A stretch of DNA of 8,200 nt from Gemmatimonadaceae bacterium (GTDB lineage: Bacteria > Gemmatimonadota > Gemmatimonadetes > Gemmatimonadales > Gemmatimonadaceae). Where the stretch lies: the NCBI GenBank assembly GCA_014379705.1, contig JACMLI010000412.1, positions 1 through 8,200 on the forward strand, in the 5' to 3' direction. The number at the start of each line of letters is the position of its first letter. The first letter of the stretch is position 1. Below are positions 1-7,015 of this stretch, in pieces. A model generated the notes under the pieces. That model did no database searches. It was not told the origin of the DNA and saw only the letters and a list, made by a program, of their open reading frames with translations. The position numbers were made by a program, and so were the translations under genes.

Positions 1-993
1 GATGGCCATGAGCGCCACCTGGAAGGCGAGCGCCATCGTGATCGCCGAGCGAACGCCTAACGGGCTCCGGGTCTCGACGTCGGCAGGGACATCGCCAGCC
101 GCGCCTTCGCGTGCCAGCGGGCTTCGCCAGAGCCACCACGAAACCATGACCACCCCCGCAATCAGGGGTGGCCCAATCAGCGGCAGCAGGGACAAGGCTA
201 CGCCCTGGTTCAAGATCGTCGAAACGACGAGGACGCGAGGGAGCAGCACCGTGGACGCCGCAACGGTGCCGATCGCCAGCCCGCGGGCGAGCGCCGGCAC
301 CTCGCGGCTGCGTCGGGAGAAGTGCAGCGTCACCGCCGTCGAGGACACCAGTCCACCCAGGGCGCCGGTGACGCCGTACCCTCGCGATGCCCCCACCAGT
401 CGTCGCGCCACAAACCCGGCGAAGTTGAGCCCCGAAAACACGAGCACCACGATCCACAGCGACCGCGGATTCAGTCCGCCGAATGGGCCGAACGCCCGGT
501 CCGGGAGGATCGGCAGGATCACCAGTGCCAGCACCGCGAAGTACAAGGCGGCCCGCAGCTCCGTGGGGTCGATCCGCCGGAGCGTCCCATGGATGGTGTC
601 TTTTTCCGACAACACGAGCACAACAACCGTGGCCGCCCCACTCGCCACGGAGAGCTCTCCCGTTCCCGCCAGCGCGCCGAGAGACAGCACGACCAGAGCG
701 GCGACCTCCGTGGTGCCGTCCACGCCGAGCGTTCGTGCGGTGGCGACGTAGGCGCTCGTCACGAGCGCACCGCACGACAGGATCAGCGCGAGCGCCGCCC
801 AGTCCCATCCGAGCGACAGGAACCAGCCACTCGTGCCCCCGAGCACTCCCAGCAGGAAGAACGTGCGCGCGCCCGCGAAGCGGCCTCCCCGCGACGGGTC
901 GAGTTGGCCGGAGCGCTCACGCTCGATACCGACCGCCAACCCGATCAGGGCGGCGACGGCGAGGCGCAGGAGGAGGGGAGAAATAGCGGTCAC
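1..993 (-). CDS. MgtC/SapB family membrane protein with DUF4010 domain (C-terminus cut by window edge)
   Basis: Translating the minus strand from GTG at 993 gives 331 residues with no stop before the left edge. The N-terminus carries the MgtC/SapB signature LIGLAVGIERER at residues 17-28, then RFAGARTFFLLGVLGG near 38-53, as in the COG3174 family. The second half matches DUF4010 proteins: LNPRSLWIVVLVFSGLNFAG, then GALGGLVSSTAVTLHFSRRSR. It is strongly hydrophobic throughout, with many membrane segments, so it is an inner-membrane protein. Its transport or regulatory role is not established; MgtC relatives are linked to magnesium limitation and to inhibition of ATP synthase, but this longer branch is uncharacterised. 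An in-frame ATG at 1035 would add 14 polar residues. Neither start has a clear Shine-Dalgarno. I prefer 993 because the family starts just before the first helix. Plus-strand open frames here (2-751, 322-1008) are low-complexity shadows of this gene. Confidence 0.9.
   Translation of the reverse strand, partial: MTAISPLLLRLAVAALIGLAVGIERERSGQLDPSRGGRFAGARTFFLLGVLGGTSGWFLSLGWDWAALALILSCGALVTSAYVATARTLGVDGTTEVAALVVLSLGALAGTGELSVASGAATVVVLVLSEKDTIHGTLRRIDPTELRAALYFAVLALVILPILPDRAFGPFGGLNPRSLWIVVLVFSGLNFAGFVARRLVGASRGYGVTGALGGLVSSTAVTLHFSRRSREVPALARGLAIGTVAASTVLLPRVLVVSTILNQGVALSLLPLIGPPLIAGVVMVSWWLWRSPLAREGAAGDVPADVETRSPLGVRSAITMALAFQVALMAI
53..62 (-). repeat. First copy of the 10-mer CGTTAGGCGT, inside the MgtC-like gene
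   Basis: Read on the coding (minus) strand this is CGTTAGGCGT, in frame across Pro-Leu-Gly-Val with the rare TTA leucine codon. The second copy is at 3971-3980 in a different gene family. Both copies are followed by NCGC. Confidence 0.5.
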
Positions 994-1186
994 GGCCGGG
1001 TCGAGTGAAGAACGATGCGTCCCGGCGCTGGGCATCCGGAAGCAGGGCGGCTGGGGGGCATCGTAGGGGAAAGCCTGACGATTTGACCGGACGAACCCGA
1101 CATTGGGCCGGGCCTCGCATGCCCATCCTTCTCACCAGATGGTCGGGCCCACGCTCGACCGTCGTTTCCATTGCAGCCCTGACACC
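994..1186. other. Divergent intergenic region between the MgtC-like gene and the kinase cluster
   Basis: This region should hold promoters for both divergent units. On the minus strand TACGAT (plus coordinates 1061-1066) resembles a -10 hexamer, but nothing upstream is a good -35. On the plus strand TTGACC (1083-1088) resembles a -35 without a credible -10 at normal spacing. The plus-strand kinase frame is open back to TTG 1103, so part of this stretch might be coding. I see no clear operator, riboswitch or hairpin. Confidence 0.4.
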
Positions 1187-2266
1187 ATGGCGGTCGGCAT
1201 TCGAAGTCGAAGTGGTGAGACGGCGTCAGGGGCCTCCAGGGCCCAGGGTCCGATCGCGCGCCTCCTCCGGATTCCGCTCGTCCTCAAGCTGGCGGGCGCG
1301 AACACGGTCATCGTTCTCGGTGCCGCAGCCGGCCTCCTGATCTCGAACAGCCGCGACCTGGGCCCACGTGGCGCCAGCATCGTGATGGGCGTGGCGCTCT
1401 TCGCGAGCCTCGTAATGAGCGTCGTGCTGGCCGCGCTCGCCCTCGAACCGTTGCGTGACATCCAGGATACGCTCGAGCGCGTCCGTGAAGGGGACGCGAC
1501 CGCTCGCGTGCGTGCGTCGAACCTCGCCGACGACGACCTCGTGCGCGTGGGAAGCACGCTGAATGCGCTGCTCGATGGACTCAACCGGGACCGTGACCGC
1601 CTGCGGCACATGGCCGAGCGCATCATCATGTACGGAGACCAGGAACGCTCGCAGCTCGCGCGCGACCTCTACGATTCGACGGCGCAGTCGATCGCCGCGG
1701 CGCTCCTCGAGCTGCGCGCCGCGTCGTCGATGAGCGAAAGCGACGCCGGGCGCCAGCGGCTCGACCGCGTCCGCAGCATCACCGCCGACGTCCTGGAGGA
1801 GATTCGCGCTCTCTCCCATGCGGCGCAGCCCCGCCTCCTCGAGGACCGCGGGCTGGGCGCCGCACTTCCGCAACTCGTCCAGGAATTCAAGGACCTCGGC
1901 CAGTCGCGCATCACGCTCGCGACGGGGGACGAAGTCGACGACGTAGGGGAAGGGGTGGGCACCGTGGTGTATCGCGTCGCCCAGTCAGTGCTGCGTCAGG
2001 CGGTCCTGCAACGCAAGGCATCGGTTGTCGACGTGCGCACGCGTACCGCAGGGGACGAGCTGGTGCTCGAGATCGAGGACAACGGCCAACCCGACGGCGG
2101 CGCGCTCGCCGACGTCGAAGCCCTCGAGGCGATGCGGCCGCGCATCGAACTCGCCGGTGGCTCACTGCTGCAGACGCGCGACCGCGGGCTGTCGCGCACG
2201 GTGCTTCGCATTCCACCCGGCGACGCCACGCGGCGCGCGTTCGCCATCGCACCATCAAACACGTAA
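1187..2266 (+). CDS. Degenerate NarX/DesK-type (HisKA_3) membrane sensor histidine kinase, likely kinase-dead
   Basis: This is a 359-residue membrane protein: helices at about 31-52 and 64-86 with only a short outside loop, a HAMP linker at about 86-139, a HisKA_3-like helix and a remnant ATPase domain. The H-box reads ERSQLARDLYDSTAQ, with Tyr162 (codon TAC, 1670-1672) where the family has the phospho-accepting His. The following DxxxQ (Asp163, Gln167), which supports phosphatase activity in NarX/DesK relatives, is kept. In the ATPase domain the N-box (about 262-279) has Ser267 and Gln271 where Glu and Asn are expected. A DNG triplet remains at 298-300, but the glycine-rich G2 box is absent. 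The frame is intact, so it is not a broken gene. The next gene, a NarL-type regulator, follows after 9 bp. The frame is open upstream to ATG 1139 and TTG 1103; I chose ATG 1187 because the extra residues look unlike protein. No start has a strong Shine-Dalgarno. Confidence 0.85.
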   Translation: MAVGIRSRSGETASGASRAQGPIARLLRIPLVLKLAGANTVIVLGAAAGLLISNSRDLGPRGASIVMGVALFASLVMSVVLAALALEPLRDIQDTLERVREGDATARVRASNLADDDLVRVGSTLNALLDGLNRDRDRLRHMAERIIMYGDQERSQLARDLYDSTAQSIAAALLELRAASSMSESDAGRQRLDRVRSITADVLEEIRALSHAAQPRLLEDRGLGAALPQLVQEFKDLGQSRITLATGDEVDDVGEGVGTVVYRVAQSVLRQAVLQRKASVVDVRTRTAGDELVLEIEDNGQPDGGALADVEALEAMRPRIELAGGSLLQTRDRGLSRTVLRIPPGDATRRAFAIAPSNT

Positions 2267-2275
2267 GAGGCGCTT

Positions 2276-2938
2276 ATGACGCTGGACCTGATTCGCGTTG
2301 TCCTGGCCGATGACCATACGGTGGTTCGCGCGGGACTCAAGGCAGTGCTCGGCACTGCCAGGGATATCGACGTCGTCGGGGAGGCTCGCGATGGACAGGA
2401 AGCGCTGACCCTCGTCGACCGTTTCAACCCGCACGTGGTCGTCATGGACCTCTCGATGACGGGAATGGACGGCGCGACGGCCACCAAGGCAATCGTGGCC
2501 AAGGGAGGCGAGACCCGGGTGCTCATCCTCACGATGCATCCGGAGGAGGAGTACCTGGTGCCGCTCCTCGAGGCCGGTGCGGCGGGCTACCTGGTCAAGA
2601 GCGCGGCGGATCGCGAGCTGGTCGACGCAGTGCGCGCCGTCGCCAAGGGGGACGTCTACGTGCGCCATGCCGCCGCCCGCGTGCTGGCGCGCGGCCTCAC
2701 GCAGAAGGACCCGCACGCGGTAGACAAGGAGCGCTTTGCCCGCCTCACCGAGCGGGAGCGGGACGTCCTCCGCCTGACGGCCCAGGGATACTCTGCCCCC
2801 GAGATCGGTGAACGCCTGTTCATCAGCCCGAAGACGGTCGACACGTACAAGCAGCGCATCAACGAGAAGCTCGGCATTTCGCACCGTGCCGAGTACGTTC
2901 AACTCGCCCTTCGCCTCGGCCTCCTGACACAAGAGTGA
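2276..2938 (+). CDS. NarL/FixJ-family response regulator (REC + LuxR-type HTH)
   Basis: This is a cytoplasmic transcription factor of 220 residues, the usual size. The receiver domain (about 6-122) has all key residues: acidic pair Asp12-Asp13, phospho-acceptor Asp58, Thr86 and Lys108. The LuxR-type helix-turn-helix spans about 154-217 and includes LTERERDVLRLTAQGYSAPEIG and the recognition-helix part SPKTVDTYKQRI. Phosphorylation at Asp58 would be expected to drive dimerisation and DNA binding; its target genes cannot be read here. AAGAGG at 2265-2270, five bases before ATG, is a good ribosome binding site and overlaps the stop codon of the kinase homologue. The final TGA overlaps the GTG of the next kinase by four bases. 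Its HisKA_3-type neighbour upstream looks kinase-dead, so phosphate may come from the downstream kinase, from another kinase or from a small-molecule donor. Confidence 0.96.
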   Translation: MTLDLIRVVLADDHTVVRAGLKAVLGTARDIDVVGEARDGQEALTLVDRFNPHVVVMDLSMTGMDGATATKAIVAKGGETRVLILTMHPEEEYLVPLLEAGAAGYLVKSAADRELVDAVRAVAKGDVYVRHAAARVLARGLTQKDPHAVDKERFARLTERERDVLRLTAQGYSAPEIGERLFISPKTVDTYKQRINEKLGISHRAEYVQLALRLGLLTQE

Positions 2939-4902
2939 GTCCGCAGGTCGGCGGGCGACGAACGCCTGTCGATGGGAACGCGTCTGAGCGCTGTAGTTCG
3001 GAGAACGGTCGGCCTCGTGTGCCGGCCCACGCATCCATGACGCAGGCCTTGCGGCGCTGGCGCATCGGCTGGATCCTGACGGCGTGTGCCTGGCTCGTGA
3101 CGCTCGTCGCGCTGATCATCTCGATGGTACGATTCGAGACCGAGCCCTCGTCGGGAATGGCGGTCGCGTCCTTCTGGCTTGCGGTGCTGGCCGGCACGAT
3201 CGCGTTTGTGGCCGCCGTCGTGGCCCTGCGCGCGATGCGCCGCCAGCAGACGGTGGAGCATGAGCTGCGCACGGCGCGCGAGACCTTCGAGGGCATCCTC
3301 ATGATCTCCGCCGACGCGATCATCTCGATCGACGACGGCCAGCGAGTCACGCACTTCAACAACGGTGCAGCGGCCCTCTTCGGCTACGCACCGGAGGAGA
3401 TCGTCGGGCAGAAACTGGAACGGCTGATCCCGGGGCGATTCCGTCCGGCACACGAGGGGCACATCGACGCCTTCGCGCATGGCAACAACGTCGCGCGGCG
3501 CATGGGCGAACGTCGGTCGATCTTCGGCCTGCGACGCGACGGGCGCGAGTTTCCCGCCGAGGCGTCGATCTCGAAGCTCGACGTGGAGGGCACGCGTCAC
3601 TTCACGGTCGTCCTGCGGGACATCACGGAACGCATCCGGGGCGAGGAGCGTCAGCGCTTCCTGGCGCGCGCCAGCGCCGAGTTGTCCTCGTCGCTGGAAC
3701 TGGAGCCGACGCTCATCCTGGCCTGTCACGTGGGCGTGCCCTTCCTCGCGGACTGCGTGATCATCGACCTCGTGGAGCCCGGCGGCGGGGTGCGCCGGCG
3801 CTGCTCCGTGCACGACGATGCCAACCTGGCCCGGGTCCTGAAGGCGATGGAGCGTCGATTTGGCGACGCGCCGAATGCGCCCTTTCCGGTGGCCGACGTC
3901 CTCGCCTCCGGCACGCCGGTGGTGGCCACGGAGCCGGTCCGCGCCTCCCCGCGGGATGGCTCGGCCGAATCGTTAGGCGTGCGCGGCTTCATCGCGCTGC
4001 CCCTGCGGACGCGCGAACGCGTCTTTGGCGTGCTGACCCTCGTGTCGACCACCGAGACGCGGACGTGGGCCGAGGACGACGTGGACCTCGCCAGCGCCTT
4101 CGCCGAACGCCTCGGCGTTGCCATCGACAATGCCACGCTCTACCGCGACTCGCGACGGGCGTCGCAGGCGCGGGACGAGATCCTCGGCGTCGTCTCCCAT
4201 GACCTGCGCAATCCGCTCAGCGCCATTGCCATGGGCGCTCGCGTCCTGGCCGAGCATCCCCCTGACGACGCGCCGGAGCGCGCGAAACTCGCGCGCGGGA
4301 TCCTCGACGCCACGGCGCTCATGCACCGCCTGATCCAGGACTTGCTGGACGTTGTCTCCGTCGAATCGGGCCATCTGCGCGTCGACCGCGAGGAGGCCGA
4401 TGCCTCCGCCCTCGCGCGACAGGCCCTGTCGATGGTGGCTGAGCAAGCCGCGGAGCGCGGCATCCGCATCGAGACAAACCTTCCCGAACATCTTCCGTGC
4501 TGTCTCGACACCCTGCGCGTCGAGCAGGTCCTCGCCAACCTCCTCAACAACGCCGTGAAGTTCACCGACCGCGGGGGCTCCGTGGCCCTCGACCTCCGGG
4601 CGGCGGACGAGGGGTGTCGGTTCGAGGTGCGCGACACCGGCATCGGGATCCCGCCCGACGCCCTGCCCCACATCTTCGACCGCTACTGGCATTCGCACCG
4701 CGCCGGTCGCAAGGCGGGAAGCGGCCTTGGGCTCGCCATCGCCAAGGGCATCGTGGATGCCCATGGTGGGGTGTTCGAGGTGACCAGCACCGTCGGCGTC
4801 GGAACGCGCATCGTCCTGCACATCCCGAACGGCACGGTGGTCTCGGACGCTTCGCTCGCTACCCCCATCCCCACAGGTGCCTCCCGTCCTGCACTGACAT
4901 GA
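2935..4902 (+). CDS. Membrane PAS-GAF sensor histidine kinase (HisKA + HATPase_c), intact core
   Basis: The protein has 655 residues when read from GTG 2935. Domain order: transmembrane helices at about 44-64 and 76-98, a PAS domain at about 113-235 (FNNGAAALFGYAPEEIVGQ, ending in VVLRDITER), a GAF domain at about 245-408, a HisKA dimerisation domain with His422 in VVSHDLRNPLSAI, and an ATPase domain with Asn539 in the N-box, DTGIG at 567-571 and GSGLGLAIAKG from 596. All catalytic motifs are intact. No receiver domain follows, so it should act on a separate regulator. GTG 2935 overlaps the previous stop as GTGA, which suggests translational coupling. ATG 3037 would remove 34 polar residues of unconvincing composition and is a real alternative start. 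The PAS and GAF ligands are unknown. The 3' end overlaps the next gene by ATGA. A HisKA-type kinase beside a NarL-type regulator is an uncommon pairing. Confidence 0.93.
   Translation: MSPQVGGRRTPVDGNASERCSSENGRPRVPAHASMTQALRRWRIGWILTACAWLVTLVALIISMVRFETEPSSGMAVASFWLAVLAGTIAFVAAVVALRAMRRQQTVEHELRTARETFEGILMISADAIISIDDGQRVTHFNNGAAALFGYAPEEIVGQKLERLIPGRFRPAHEGHIDAFAHGNNVARRMGERRSIFGLRRDGREFPAEASISKLDVEGTRHFTVVLRDITERIRGEERQRFLARASAELSSSLELEPTLILACHVGVPFLADCVIIDLVEPGGGVRRRCSVHDDANLARVLKAMERRFGDAPNAPFPVADVLASGTPVVATEPVRASPRDGSAESLGVRGFIALPLRTRERVFGVLTLVSTTETRTWAEDDVDLASAFAERLGVAIDNATLYRDSRRASQARDEILGVVSHDLRNPLSAIAMGARVLAEHPPDDAPERAKLARGILDATALMHRLIQDLLDVVSVESGHLRVDREEADASALARQALSMVAEQAAERGIRIETNLPEHLPCCLDTLRVEQVLANLLNNAVKFTDRGGSVALDLRAADEGCRFEVRDTGIGIPPDALPHIFDRYWHSHRAGRKAGSGLGLAIAKGIVDAHGGVFEVTSTVGVGTRIVLHIPNGTVVSDASLATPIPTGASRPALT
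3971..3980 (+). repeat. Second copy of the 10-mer CGTTAGGCGT, inside the PAS-GAF kinase gene
   Basis: This copy lies on the coding strand and encodes Ser-Leu-Gly-Val with a TTA leucine codon in the GAF domain. It matches the copy at 53-62 over ten bases, and over 13 of 14 when the following NCGC is included. Confidence 0.5.
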
Positions 4903-5351
4903 CGACACAACCGCAGGTCCGCGAACTCACGCGCCCGGAGATCGACGCCTTCCTCGCGGCGCGCACGCACGGTCGCATCGCCTACAGCTTCCACGATCGC
5001 GTCGACATCGAGCCGATCCACTACGTCTACGAGGCTGGCTGGCTCTACGGCCGCACGCAGCCGGGCCTCAAGCTTTCCGTGCTGCAGCGGAACCCCTGGG
5101 TGGCCTTCGAGGTCGACGAGGTCCGCGGGACCTTCGACTGGACCAGCGTGGTGGTGAAGGGCACCGTGTACTTCGTGGACGACGCCGCCACCGATCGCAG
5201 CGAGGAAATCCACCAGCGGGTGCTGGAGCGCCTCCGGACGCTCATTCCCGAGGCCCTGACCCCCGACGATCCCGTACCGGAACGTCGCGTCCTCTTCCGC
5301 CTGCTCGTGGACGACGCGAGGGGGCGGTCATTCGCCCCGGACCCTGGCTGA
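4899..5351 (+). CDS. PNPOx-like / NimA-type flavin-binding split-barrel protein
   Basis: This 150-residue protein belongs to the pyridoxamine 5'-phosphate oxidase-like superfamily, in the branch with NimA-type nitroimidazole-resistance proteins. Visible family features are the leading helix ending in LAARTHGRIAYS (19-30), the strand pair IEPIHYVYEAGWLYGRT (37-53), LKLSVLQRNPWVAFEVDEV (57-75) and WTSVVVKGTVYFVDD (81-95). Members usually bind FMN, F420 or haem and carry out redox chemistry; the cofactor and substrate cannot be decided here. It has no signal peptide or membrane segment, so it is cytoplasmic. ATG 4899 lies in an ATGA overlap with the kinase stop, without a Shine-Dalgarno, so its translation probably depends on the kinase gene. 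The same frame is open far upstream (from 4497), but that part is an out-of-frame shadow of the kinase. Its position suggests a link to the signalling set, perhaps a redox sensor or output, which is inference. Confidence 0.85.
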   Translation: MTTQPQVRELTRPEIDAFLAARTHGRIAYSFHDRVDIEPIHYVYEAGWLYGRTQPGLKLSVLQRNPWVAFEVDEVRGTFDWTSVVVKGTVYFVDDAATDRSEEIHQRVLERLRTLIPEALTPDDPVPERRVLFRLLVDDARGRSFAPDPG

Positions 5352-5464
5352 AGAATTACCAACAAAGGGCCTGGGGCACGTAAAGCCTGCTCCCCTCGGG
5401 GCCGATACTGGGACATGGTGGGATCCGGAGCGACCGGCGTCCCTGATCTCCAGCCCCGCGGGGT
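5352..5464. other. Short intergenic gap between the two signalling clusters
   Basis: These 113 bp separate the PNPOx-like gene from the second kinase gene. They hold a GC-rich imperfect hairpin (5368-5403) and no promoter hexamers that I trust. The open frame at 5415-5765 that starts here is a shadow of the downstream kinase. Whether the two clusters share a transcript cannot be told from the sequence. Confidence 0.4.
5368..5403 (+). terminator. Possible GC-rich hairpin after the PNPOx-like gene
   Basis: GGCC (5368-5371) can pair with GGCC (5400-5403). Inside it GGGG (5373-5376) can pair with CCCC (5392-5395), and CA (5377-5378) with TG (5388-5389), with small bulges. There is no T-tract after it, so it could be an attenuating hairpin, a weak terminator or chance pairing in GC-rich DNA. 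Confidence 0.2.
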
Positions 5465-7015
5465 ATGCCCGGACTGTCAGCCACCTTCGCGACGCGCTTC
5501 CTGCGCGACGTCGCGATTGGGGAGGATCGCTCGCAGCAGCTCATTGCGAGGGCCTTTGCCGCGCTCGATGAGCGCGGGGCACGGCGCATGCGCCTGTCCC
5601 TGCTCATCCTCCTGCTCACGGCGGGCGCAGGCGCCTTCTGGAAAGGCGACATCCCGGCTGCGGGGCTCGTCGCCGGGGTGCTCGTCATCACCACCGTGGC
5701 GTGGCGCAGCGGCGCACGCGATCGACTGCTCCTCATCGTATCGATCCAGCTCACGGCAGCGCTGATTTCGTGGGAGCTGCGCGCCGCCGAGACGACGCGC
5801 TACATGTTCTTCATCGCCACCGCCCTGACCGTCGTGCACAGCGAGGCGCTCTTCGTCTGGATCGGCGGGGTGTTCGGGGTTGTCCTGCACGTGACCGAGG
5901 CGCTCGTGAACGGGCCCGCCACCGTCGGCCTGTTCTCGACAGCGCTCTTCGTGGCCGGAGGGTTCCTGTTTACCGCGCTCGCGGCCGATTGGGCCGCCTC
6001 CACGCGTCGCCGCGTGGTGCGCAATGCGCGTCGGCGCTGGATCCTCGAGGAACGCCAGGCCCGCGTGGTCCACCAGCTCCAAAGCGCCCAGCTCACCGAG
6101 CGCCGCCTGGTGGACATGGCCGCCTCGCTTCGCGACGCGCGAGCGGTGCTGGAGCGCGATGTCGAGGCCCGCAAGGCGCTCTCCGAGGAACTCGCGACCG
6201 CGATCGTACGCGCGGAGTCGGCAAACCGCGCGAAGAGCGCCTTCCTCGCCCGCATGAGCCACGAACTGCGCACGCCGCTCAACTCAGTCATCGGCTTCTC
6301 CAGCCTCCTGATGCGCACGCTCCGGCCACGGCTGCAAGCGCGCGAGCTCGAGTTCCTCGAGCGCATCAAGTCCAATGGCGCGCACTTGCTGGCGCTCATC
6401 GACGACATCCTCGACCTCTCGCGCGTCGAGGCCGGCCAGATGGACGTCGAGTCGATCCCGTGTGACGTGCGTTCGCTCCTCGGCGACTGCGTGGCGATGC
6501 TCGAGGCCCAGGTCAAGCCTGGCGTGCAGTTGCGCCTCGACGTGCCCCCCGGGGAACACGTGCTCAACACCGACGGGGGCCGCTTGCGCCAGGTCATGAT
6601 CAACCTCGTCGGTAATGCGCTGAAGTTCACGGAGTCCGGCTCCGTGACGGTGGCCCTCCGGCTCTCCGAGCATGGGGTGCCAGCGCGCGTCGAGGTCATC
6701 GACACGGGCATCGGCATCCCGTTCGACAAGCAGCGACGGATCTTCGAACCCTTCGAGCAGGCCGACGATTCCGCGTCGCGTGCGCATGGGGGCACGGGGC
6801 TCGGACTCGCGATTTGCCGCCAGCTCTGTGCCCTTCTGGGCATGCACCTCACCCTGCGCAGTGCGCCGGGGCAGGGATCCACTTTCACTGTCGAGTTCCA
6901 GGCTCTCGCGCCCTCGGCGCTGGAGCCCATGTCCGATGTCGCAGGTCGCCTGCGCGCCTCGGCCCTTCTTCCGGCGCCCGCAGGGGCAGCCGCTGACCAG
7001 AGGTTGCACGCATGA
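5465..7015 (+). CDS. Six-helix membrane sensor histidine kinase (HisKA + HATPase_c), no receiver domain
   Basis: The 516-residue protein has a short N-terminal cytoplasmic part, six predicted membrane helices (about 43-59, 64-80, 87-103, 112-124, 128-147, 156-174), a charged coiled-coil linker (about 190-255) and a full kinase core. His266 lies in ARMSHELRTPLNSVIGFS, Asn384 in the N-box (NLVGNALKFTE), DTGIG at 413-417, IFEPFEQ at 426-432 and GGTGLGLAI at 442-450. This core is the type seen in hybrid kinases such as BarA, but the receiver and HPt modules are encoded by the next two genes instead. The membrane domain matches no sensor family I can name; having no sizeable outer loop, it may sense a membrane-borne or lipophilic signal (inference). 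About 30 low-complexity residues follow the ATPase domain. ATG 5465 has no convincing Shine-Dalgarno. The stop overlaps the HPt start as ATGA. Confidence 0.94.
   Translation: MPGLSATFATRFLRDVAIGEDRSQQLIARAFAALDERGARRMRLSLLILLLTAGAGAFWKGDIPAAGLVAGVLVITTVAWRSGARDRLLLIVSIQLTAALISWELRAAETTRYMFFIATALTVVHSEALFVWIGGVFGVVLHVTEALVNGPATVGLFSTALFVAGGFLFTALAADWAASTRRRVVRNARRRWILEERQARVVHQLQSAQLTERRLVDMAASLRDARAVLERDVEARKALSEELATAIVRAESANRAKSAFLARMSHELRTPLNSVIGFSSLLMRTLRPRLQARELEFLERIKSNGAHLLALIDDILDLSRVEAGQMDVESIPCDVRSLLGDCVAMLEAQVKPGVQLRLDVPPGEHVLNTDGGRLRQVMINLVGNALKFTESGSVTVALRLSEHGVPARVEVIDTGIGIPFDKQRRIFEPFEQADDSASRAHGGTGLGLAICRQLCALLGMHLTLRSAPGQGSTFTVEFQALAPSALEPMSDVAGRLRASALLPAPAGAAADQRLHA

Noticed and set aside
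2..1008. Plus-strand open frames at 2-751, 322-1008 and 483-986
   Set aside because: They are Arg/Ser/Pro-rich low-complexity translations opposite a clear MgtC/DUF4010 membrane protein on the minus strand.
1083..1110. TTGACC at 1083 as a -35 box for the kinase cluster
   Set aside because: No credible -10 hexamer lies 16-18 bp downstream, and a single hexamer match is weak evidence.
4497..4898. Extension of the PNPOx-like gene upstream to 4497
   Set aside because: The frame is open, but the extra 134 residues are a shadow of the kinase ATPase domain. ATG 4899 matches the family's usual length and forms a typical ATGA overlap.
2899..4908. Long minus-strand open frames at 2899-3813 and 3973-4908
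   Set aside because: They are antisense shadows of the PAS-GAF kinase, rich in Arg and His and without recognisable domains; high GC makes such frames common.
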